Origin: Patescibacteria group bacterium
GTDB taxonomy: Bacteria; Patescibacteriota; WWE3; UBA101185; UBA10185
Assembly (NCBI GenBank): GCA_022710505.1
Contig: JAKLGS010000041.1
Coordinates: forward strand, 1 to 6,805
Length of the DNA stretch: 6,805 nt
Direction: 5' to 3'
The position numbers and the translations under genes are program-made. Shown one piece after another: positions 3,368 through 6,805 of this stretch; the first letter of the stretch is position 1, and each line of letters opens with the position of its first letter. A model generated the notes under the pieces. The model was given only the letters and a program-made list of their open reading frames with translations. It had not been told where the DNA came from and did no database searches.

Positions 3368-3440
3368 CAGCGAATAGCGTAACTGGTAGCGCGCATGACC
3401 TGGGCTCATGAGATTGTGGATTCGAATTCCACTTCGCTGA
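3368..3440 (+). tRNA. tRNA-Pro (anticodon TGG)
   Basis: The acceptor CAGCGAA pairs perfectly with TTCGCTG; C1-G72 with A73 is the usual bacterial tRNA-Pro pattern. The D stem is GCGT/GCGC. The anticodon stem CATGA/TCATG encloses CCTGGGC, giving TGG. Position 33 is C, not the near-universal U. The T arm GTGGA-TTCGAAT-TCCAC is canonical. The gene starts on the base right after the CCA of tRNA-Tyr, so one cut could free both ends. CCA is not encoded. Confidence 0.92.
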
Positions 3441-3444
3441 CTTT

Positions 3445-3515
3445 GAGGCACTCGTTTATCGGTAGGACACTTCCCTGTCGAGGAAGATGGAGGAGTTCGA
3501 CTCTCCTGTGCTTCG
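3445..3515 (+). tRNA. tRNA-Asp (anticodon GTC)
   Basis: The acceptor GAGGCAC pairs with GTGCTTC (one G-U). The anticodon stem CTTCC/GGAAG encloses CTGTCGA, giving GTC for GAC and GAT. The T arm AGGAG-TTCGACT-CTCCT is perfect. The discriminator is G73, an aspartate identity base. CCA is not encoded. Confidence 0.94.
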
Positions 3516-3516
3516 C

Positions 3517-3548
3517 AAGGCAGTCCACTTTTAAGTGGCTGTTCCCTT
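3517..3548 (+). other. Hairpin between tRNA-Asp and tRNA-Asn
   Basis: CAG-T-CCACT (3521-3529) pairs with AGTGG-CTG (3534-3541) around a TTTA loop, with possible outer pairing of AAGG and CCTT. There is no U tract, so it is not a normal terminator. A role in precursor processing is possible. Confidence 0.45.
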
Positions 3549-3621
3549 CCTCGATAGTTCAATGGTAGAACAGGTCGCTGTTAACGACTAAATCTGGGTT
3601 CGATTCCTAGTTGAGGAGCCA
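3548..3621 (+). tRNA. tRNA-Asn (anticodon GTT)
   Basis: The acceptor TCCTCGA pairs with TTGAGGA (one G-U). The D arm is GTTC-AATGGTA-GAAC. The anticodon stem GGTCG/CGACT encloses CTGTTAA, giving GTT. The T arm is CTGGG-TTCGATT-CCTAG. U1-A72 and G73 fit tRNA-Asn. CCA is encoded (3619-3621). One base separates it from tRNA-Trp. Confidence 0.95.
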
Positions 3622-3622
3622 T

Positions 3623-3695
3623 AAGTAGGTCGTCTAGTGGTTTAGGACTCCAATCTCCAAAATTGGAAACTTTGGTTCAAATCCAAACCTTCTTG
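3623..3695 (+). tRNA. tRNA-Trp (anticodon CCA)
   Basis: The acceptor AAGTAGG pairs with CCTTCTT except for a T-T mismatch at the fourth pair. The D stem is GTCT/GGAC. The anticodon stem CCAAT/ATTGG encloses CTCCAAA, giving CCA, which reads only TGG. The T arm TTTGG-TTCAAAT-CCAAA is perfect. A1-U72 and G73 are bacterial tRNA-Trp identity bases. CCA at the 3' end is not encoded. A CCA anticodon gives no hint that TGA is read as tryptophan. Confidence 0.93.
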
Positions 3696-3701
3696 CTAAT
3701 A

Positions 3702-3710
3702 TGTTATACT
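3702..3710 (+). promoter_or_regulatory. Extended -10 promoter TGTTATACT before groES
   Basis: TG-T-TATACT is an extended -10 element with one mismatch to TATAAT, 27 bases before the groES start. No -35 is evident in the upstream tRNA-Trp gene. It would let the chaperonin pair be transcribed apart from the tRNA array. Confidence 0.5.
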
Positions 3711-3732
3711 TTAGAAATTAATATTTTCTAAA
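3710..3732 (+). promoter_or_regulatory. Inverted repeat TTTAGAAA-N7-TTTCTAAA before groES
   Basis: Two perfect 8-bp arms (3710-3717 and 3725-3732) flank a 7-base spacer, between the -10 element and the start codon. Many bacterial groES operons carry the CIRCE operator (TTAGCACTC-N9-GAGTGCTAA), bound by HrcA, in this position. The sequence here is different, so it may be a separate operator or a leader hairpin covering the start. Confidence 0.45.
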
Positions 3733-3737
3733 TAAAA

Positions 3738-4001
3738 ATGGACATAAAAGTAAATTATGGTTTTGTTCTAGCAAAGCCTAAAAAACAAGAAGAAGTTACA
3801 AAGTCTGGACTCGCAATTCCCAACCCAAAACAACAAGATGTCTATGATGTCGTGGAAGTAGGCACCCTCGTCAAATATAATGATAGTTTCAAAGTAAATA
3901 TCGGAGATATAATCGTCGCGCGTGGGGGTCATAAATTCGTTTATGATGACCAAGAATACTTTATTTTTGCTTATTCAGAAATTTTAGCAATTATAAATTA
4001 A
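3738..4001 (+). CDS. groES: GroES co-chaperonin (10 kDa chaperonin), compact form, 87 aa
   Basis: GroES forms a heptameric lid that binds GroEL rings and closes the folding chamber in the cytoplasm. The protein aligns along its length with bacterial GroES. The N-terminal strand is MDIKVNYGFVLAKPKK. The mobile loop is EEVTKSGLAIPNPKQ (residues 18-32), with L25-A26-I27 in place of the usual GroEL-binding tripeptide IVL. The C-terminus has VNIGDIIVARGG and SEILAIIN. It is about ten residues shorter than E. coli GroES; the missing part falls in the roof loop (around 43-52), so the dome opening may be wider. The start lacks a Shine-Dalgarno sequence and follows TAAATAAAAATG. The stop lies 7 bases before groEL, so the two form an operon. 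Divergence and setting suggest a mobile-element copy. Confidence 0.9.
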   Translation: MDIKVNYGFVLAKPKKQEEVTKSGLAIPNPKQQDVYDVVEVGTLVKYNDSFKVNIGDIIVARGGHKFVYDDQEYFIFAYSEILAIIN

Positions 4002-4008
4002 TTCATAT

Positions 4009-5625
4009 ATGCCAAAACAACTTAAATTTGGGCAATCTGCCCGTAAATCTTTATTAAAAGGACTTAATATTTTAGCTGACGCAGTGACAACCACTCTTGG
4101 GCCTAAAGGAAAAAATGTAGCTATTGAAAAACCATGGGGAACACCAACGGTAATTCACGACGGTGTGTCAGTTGCTAAAGAAATAGATTTATCAGATAAA
4201 TATGCTAATATGGGTGCTCAATTAATCAAAGAAGCGGCCTCTAAGACGAATGATTTAGCTGGAGATGGCACAACTACCGCTACTTTACTCGCACAAGCCA
4301 TTGCTAATGAGGGAATGAAGAATGTAACCGCTGGCGCTAATCCAATGATTATGCGTAAGGGTTTAGAAAAAGGTTTAGAAGACGTTTTAAAGACACTAGA
4401 TTCTCTAAAGAAAGAAATTAAAATTGAAGATAAGGAAAGTATCGAACAAGTAGCTACAATTTCAGCTGGTGATGAAAAAATAGGTAAAATTATCGCCGAA
4501 GCTGTCACAAAAGTAGGAAAAAATGGCTTAGTTACCGCCGAAGAAGGAAAAGGAATGGGAATTTTAACTAAAGAAACTTCTGGAATGGAATTTGACCAAG
4601 GATTTTTGTCTTCTCACTTCTCTACTAATCTGGAAAAGATGGAAACTGTCATTGAAAATCCACATATTGTGATTACTGATAAAAAAATTACCGCCATTTC
4701 AGAAATTTTGCCATTTTTGGAAAAATTAACGAAAATTACCAAAAATTTTGTAATAATTGCTGACGTACTTGATGGAGAAGCTCTGGCTACTCTTGTAATT
4801 AACAAGTTAAGAGGTTCAATTAACTGCGTTGCTGTAAAATCTCCAGGTTTTGGAGATAGAAAAAAGGATATTTTACAAGATATTGCTATTTTAACTGGTG
4901 GAGTAGTCATTTCTGACGACCTAGGACTTAAATTAGAGGAAGTAGAGCCCTCAGAATACTGCGGTAAAGCCGAGTCTTTTTATGCAAACAAAGATATTTT
5001 TAGGGTCGTTGGAGGAAAAGGCGCTCAACTAGATGTTGATACACGAATTGTTGCCTTAAAAGAGCAACTACCTACGTGTCTAAATGAGTTTGACAAACAA
5101 AGATTACAAGAAAGAATCGCAAAGTTATCTAGTGGAGCTATCGTAATTGAAGTTGGTGGTGCAACAGAAGTGGAAATGAAAGAATCTCTCGAAAGAGTTA
5201 AGGACGCAATCGGTGCTACTAAGGCGGCCATAGAAGAAGGCATTTTACCAGGTGGTGGAATAGCTCTTTTTCAAGCGTCTCATGCGCTAAACGGCTTAAA
5301 AGTGACCGTTGAAGACGAAAAAATAGGTGTAAAAATTCTCCAAGAAGCACTCTTGCAACCAATTCGTAAATTAGCAACTAATTGTGGCGAAGATGCTGGA
5401 TATGTACTAGGAAGAATAAAATCAAAATTTGCTGAGACAGCACTAATTGATACTTTTACTTATGGATACAACGCTTTAACTGGAGAATTTGGTTCTATGA
5501 CTGAATTTGGAATCATTGACCCTGTAAAAGTCACTAAATCAGCTGTAATTAACGCAGTTTCCGTTGCAACAATGATTTTAACTACTGATGTTTTAATCAC
5601 TGAAAAACCTCAAAAGGCGGTATAA
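4009..5625 (+). CDS. groEL: GroEL chaperonin (60 kDa), 538 aa
   Basis: GroEL is the ATP-driven double-ring chaperone that encloses unfolded proteins together with GroES. The protein is full length and colinear with the bacterial family: TLGPKG (29-34), the ATP-site D51 and GDGTTTAT (85-92), D399 (equivalent to catalytic D398), PGGG (414-417) and DPVKVTKSA near the C-terminus. Apical residues that bind GroES and substrate are kept or conservatively replaced: F199, F204, L234, L237, L259, V263 and I264, with H203 in place of tyrosine. The ATPase should therefore be active. The Gly-Gly-Met tail usual at the C-terminus is absent; the chain ends EKPQKAV. The start at 4009 matches the family N-terminus and has no Shine-Dalgarno sequence. 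Tandem TAA stops end the gene. Phage-encoded GroEL is known, and the tRNA cluster favours that reading here. Confidence 0.97.
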   Translation: MPKQLKFGQSARKSLLKGLNILADAVTTTLGPKGKNVAIEKPWGTPTVIHDGVSVAKEIDLSDKYANMGAQLIKEAASKTNDLAGDGTTTATLLAQAIANEGMKNVTAGANPMIMRKGLEKGLEDVLKTLDSLKKEIKIEDKESIEQVATISAGDEKIGKIIAEAVTKVGKNGLVTAEEGKGMGILTKETSGMEFDQGFLSSHFSTNLEKMETVIENPHIVITDKKITAISEILPFLEKLTKITKNFVIIADVLDGEALATLVINKLRGSINCVAVKSPGFGDRKKDILQDIAILTGGVVISDDLGLKLEEVEPSEYCGKAESFYANKDIFRVVGGKGAQLDVDTRIVALKEQLPTCLNEFDKQRLQERIAKLSSGAIVIEVGGATEVEMKESLERVKDAIGATKAAIEEGILPGGGIALFQASHALNGLKVTVEDEKIGVKILQEALLQPIRKLATNCGEDAGYVLGRIKSKFAETALIDTFTYGYNALTGEFGSMTEFGIIDPVKVTKSAVINAVSVATMILTTDVLITEKPQKAV

Positions 5626-5631
5626 TAAATT

Positions 5632-5832
5632 ATGGGAATCAAAGAAAGTCCTCCTGAATTTCAGGAGGAAAACCAGTACTGTCGGAAAGACATTGTCCAT
5701 AACGGCCGTTCTGTTTTGAAAGAAAAAAGGAAAAAAGAAGAACGTGGTTTAGATTTTTTATTATTTTTAGAATATACAGACTGTTATGTACCGCAGAATT
5801 CCATTACGGAACTTCCAACAAAACGCCACTGA
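5632..5832 (+). CDS. Doubtful 66-codon frame after groEL
   Basis: An ATG follows the two groEL stop codons in the same frame and opens a frame for a charged peptide (ESPPEFQEEN, then KEKRKKEERG). Its start has no ribosome-binding site. The first part covers a perfect hairpin (5649-5669), and the last 47 bases overlap the better supported gene at 5786 in another frame. No family is recognised. It may be only an untranslated spacer. Confidence 0.25.
   Translation: MGIKESPPEFQEENQYCRKDIVHNGRSVLKEKRKKEERGLDFLLFLEYTDCYVPQNSITELPTKRH
5649..5669 (+). other. Perfect hairpin containing AGGAGG after groEL
   Basis: TCCTCCTGA (5649-5657) and TCAGGAGGA (5661-5669) form a 9-bp stem with a 3-nt loop. One arm carries the Shine-Dalgarno core AGGAGG and the other the anti-Shine-Dalgarno core CCTCC. 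No start codon follows at a usable distance and no U tract follows on the plus strand. It may protect the groEL mRNA end. Confidence 0.5.
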
Positions 5833-6169
5833 TTATTTAGGAGAATTACCTATAGTGCTTACAAGCCATAATCATCCAGTGGCAATAGTAATTTCGCCAG
5901 AAGAAGAAAAGCCAGGGTTGTTCGAAACTCATAAAGAACCAACACCCTATGTAAAATACTACAAAAAAAGAGATTTTATTGAAAAATATAAGTCTATCTC
6001 AACTGCCAATTCTATTTGTGAACATTGTCACAAAGAAAATGTTACGGTAACAGAAATTTCATGGAAATATACGCAAATGACTCCTATAAACAATAAAAAA
6101 TTGTGCCAAATTTGTATGGCAAAATTATTTGCCGAACTTAAACATTACCCAAAATCCGTTATTTGCTAA
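5786..6169 (+). CDS. Phd/YefM-like antitoxin domain with Cys4 zinc-binding tail, 127 aa
   Basis: Residues 4-40 (RIPLRNFQQNATDYLGELP, then IVLTSHNHPVAIVISPEE) fit the N-terminal domain of Phd/YefM antitoxins, which dimerise, bind DNA and repress their own promoter. A typical family member is 80-90 residues and ends in a short toxin-binding segment. Here the second half is different: C78-x2-C81 and C107-x2-C110, 25 residues apart, look like a zinc ribbon. The last residue is also cysteine. No toxin gene is adjacent, so it may act as a regulator or as an orphan antitoxin against a host toxin. The start ATG places the family motif correctly. The 3' end overlaps the convergent membrane-protein gene by 11 bases. 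Confidence 0.75.
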   Translation: MYRRIPLRNFQQNATDYLGELPIVLTSHNHPVAIVISPEEEKPGLFETHKEPTPYVKYYKKRDFIEKYKSISTANSICEHCHKENVTVTEISWKYTQMTPINNKKLCQICMAKLFAELKHYPKSVIC

Positions 6170-6323
6170 ACAGTCCAATTAAAAAGAAGAATCCTACTCC
6201 AATGGCGATTAAGGAAATAACCATTAAAAATATTAAACCAACACCGAGAAGTGTACCTACGACATCACATGTATCGATATCATAAATACTTTTTTCGATG
6301 TCCTTGTTGGCAGTTTTTTTCAT
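6159..6323 (-). CDS. Small membrane protein, 54 aa
   Basis: The frame runs from ATG at 6321-6323 to TAA at 6159-6161. A short charged N-terminus (MKKTANKDIEKS) is followed by a hydrophobic stretch over residues about 21-52 (VVGTLLGVGLIFLMV, then ISLIAIGVGFFFLIGLF), ending SK. That is long enough for one long or two short membrane helices with a tight turn. It could be a holin-like or other small membrane protein, but nothing specific shows this. It is convergent with, and overlaps, the antitoxin-like gene and is divergent from the gene at 6485. A dyad TTACTC-TT-GAGTAA (6330-6343) lies just before its start. Confidence 0.65.
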   Translation of the reverse strand: MKKTANKDIEKSIYDIDTCDVVGTLLGVGLIFLMVISLIAIGVGFFFLIGLFSK

Positions 6324-6329
6324 TGTGTG

Positions 6330-6343
6330 TTACTCTTGAGTAA
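6330..6343. promoter_or_regulatory. Dyad TTACTC-TT-GAGTAA in a divergent intergenic region
   Basis: Six-base arms separated by two bases form a symmetric site 7 bases upstream of the minus-strand membrane-protein gene. It could be an operator or a short leader hairpin. Confidence 0.35.
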
Positions 6344-6411
6344 GAGAAATCTATAATAATTAATTTATAGACCTATTCTCCGAATTAAACAAGATACTAT
6401 CTGATGGGTTA

Positions 6412-6431
6412 CTACGCATGCGGTAGCGTAG
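6412..6431. other. GC-containing hairpin CTACGC / GCGTAG
   Basis: Perfect 6-bp arms at 6412-6417 and 6426-6431 enclose an 8-nt loop in the AT-rich gap between the divergent genes. No U tract follows in either direction. Its role is unknown. Confidence 0.4.
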
Positions 6432-6450
6432 CCACTAAATCAAATTTTAA

Positions 6451-6479
6451 TTGAGTTTACTTTTATAAATTATTAAATA
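6451..6479 (+). promoter_or_regulatory. Possible promoter TTGAGT-17-TAAATA before the 6485 gene
   Basis: TTGAGT (6451-6456) and TAAATA (6474-6479) are 17 bases apart. The start codon comes 5 bases after the -10 element, so the mRNA would be nearly leaderless. The block TAAATAAAAAT also precedes groES. Confidence 0.4.
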
Positions 6480-6484
6480 AAAAT

Positions 6485-6727
6485 ATGTATCGCACAAATT
6501 CAATTCAACTCGCATCCGTTCTATGCACAATGCCTAAGGTCAATTTAATCGATGTAGACAGGACTATCCCCGAAAAAATTTTCTTTATTTTTGACAACGA
6601 AGACTGTGAAGACTATGCCAAACAATATTTTGCTAGAAGTTTAGAGAATATCCCACAACCACTTGAGGTATTTGAAAAATATAGAACTCTAAAAGAACTG
6701 ATTTTTGAGACAAAAGCCAAAAGATAG
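6485..6727 (+). CDS. DUF5659-like small protein, 80 aa
   Basis: The protein begins MYRTNSIQLASVLCTMPKVN and continues with LIDVDRTIPEKIFFIFDNED, then YAKQYFARSLENIPQPLEVF, ending YRTLKELIFETKAKR. A leading T.SI.LAS.L helix, an I.FIF strand, a Y...YF helix and a final Y..LKELI helix resemble the small uncharacterised DUF5659 proteins as I remember them. Function is unknown. There is no signal peptide or membrane segment. The start has no Shine-Dalgarno sequence and is preceded by TAAATAAAAAT. It is divergent from the membrane-protein gene and is followed by a promoter reading off the right edge. Confidence 0.7.
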   Translation: MYRTNSIQLASVLCTMPKVNLIDVDRTIPEKIFFIFDNEDCEDYAKQYFARSLENIPQPLEVFEKYRTLKELIFETKAKR

Positions 6728-6729
6728 TC

Positions 6730-6758
6730 TTGATTTTAAACCTAAAAAATGGTATATT
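6730..6758 (+). promoter_or_regulatory. Promoter TTGATT-17-TATATT with extended -10
   Basis: TTGATT (6730-6735) and TATATT (6753-6758) have the ideal 17-base spacing, and TGG before the -10 gives the extended form. This is the most complete promoter in the window. The transcript would start near 6765 and leave the window to the right; no gene start is visible before the edge. Confidence 0.6.
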
Positions 6759-6805
6759 AGTTGATATTGTCTATTGTGAAGTTTAGGCGGTAAGTTAGCA
6801 ATAAC

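Noticed and set aside
3278..3562. Minus-strand open frame of 94 codons
   Set aside because: It runs antisense through five well-folded tRNA genes and has no protein-like features.
4218..5243. Several open frames antisense to groEL
   Set aside because: They are low-complexity shadows of a strongly conserved gene.
5632..6169. Reassignment of TGA as a sense codon joining the 5632 and 5786 frames
   Set aside because: The two frames differ, reading through the TGA meets TAA soon after, and tRNA-Trp carries CCA, which reads only TGG.
907..6339. Shared 12-mer TGTTACTCTTGA at 907 and 6328
   Set aside because: About one such match is expected by chance in a window of this size, and the two contexts differ.

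Overview
The window is an RNA-dense accessory region, most likely from a phage or other mobile element. It holds a tight cluster of at least eight tRNA genes, one self-cleaving ribozyme, one large structured RNA that I cannot name, and a complete groES-groEL pair. Small hypothetical genes of types often seen on phages and plasmids lie on both sides. The host is uncertain. The protein genes are AT-rich and most lack a Shine-Dalgarno sequence. The tRNA-Tyr has archaeal-type features (C1-G72, short variable loop) beside tRNA-Pro and tRNA-Trp of bacterial type. From memory, archaeal-type tRNA-Tyr identity has been reported in some Candidate Phyla Radiation (Patescibacteria) bacteria, so such a host is a reasonable guess, not a demonstrated fact.

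Layout. Positions 1-160 hold a short degenerate repeat array. From about 222 to 1088 three or four small genes read leftward: a frameshifted 58-residue gene, a 116-residue conserved hypothetical and a 59-residue hypothetical with an NVYG/TGK pattern. Their codons are richer in GC than those of the rightward genes. Positions 1089-1960 have no convincing gene. That stretch is C-rich on the plus strand, with a phased G-quadruplex-type motif, several inverted repeats and one perfect 16-bp palindrome.

Positions 1964-3695 are almost entirely RNA genes reading rightward: a short pseudoknot-plus-terminator RNA, an abnormal short tRNA, a 440-nt string of hairpins containing a tRNA-like domain without a D stem, tRNA-Glu(UUC), a type I hammerhead ribozyme, tRNA-Glu(CUC), a short leader ending in a strong terminator, and then tRNA-Gln, Tyr, Pro, Asp, Asn and Trp. 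Several units begin with an extended -10 promoter (TGnTAnAAT type). This suggests separately started transcripts that are cut apart by RNases and by the hammerhead.

Positions 3738-5625 are groES and groEL, with their own extended -10 promoter and an 8-bp inverted repeat where many bacteria keep a heat-shock operator. Downstream are a Phd/YefM-like antitoxin domain joined to a Cys4 zinc-binding tail, a 54-residue membrane protein on the minus strand, an 80-residue DUF5659-like protein, and a promoter pointing out of the right end. Together, the tRNAs and chaperonin look like a set for supporting translation and folding of an element's own proteins. The large RNA and the ribozyme are the parts most likely to be new.
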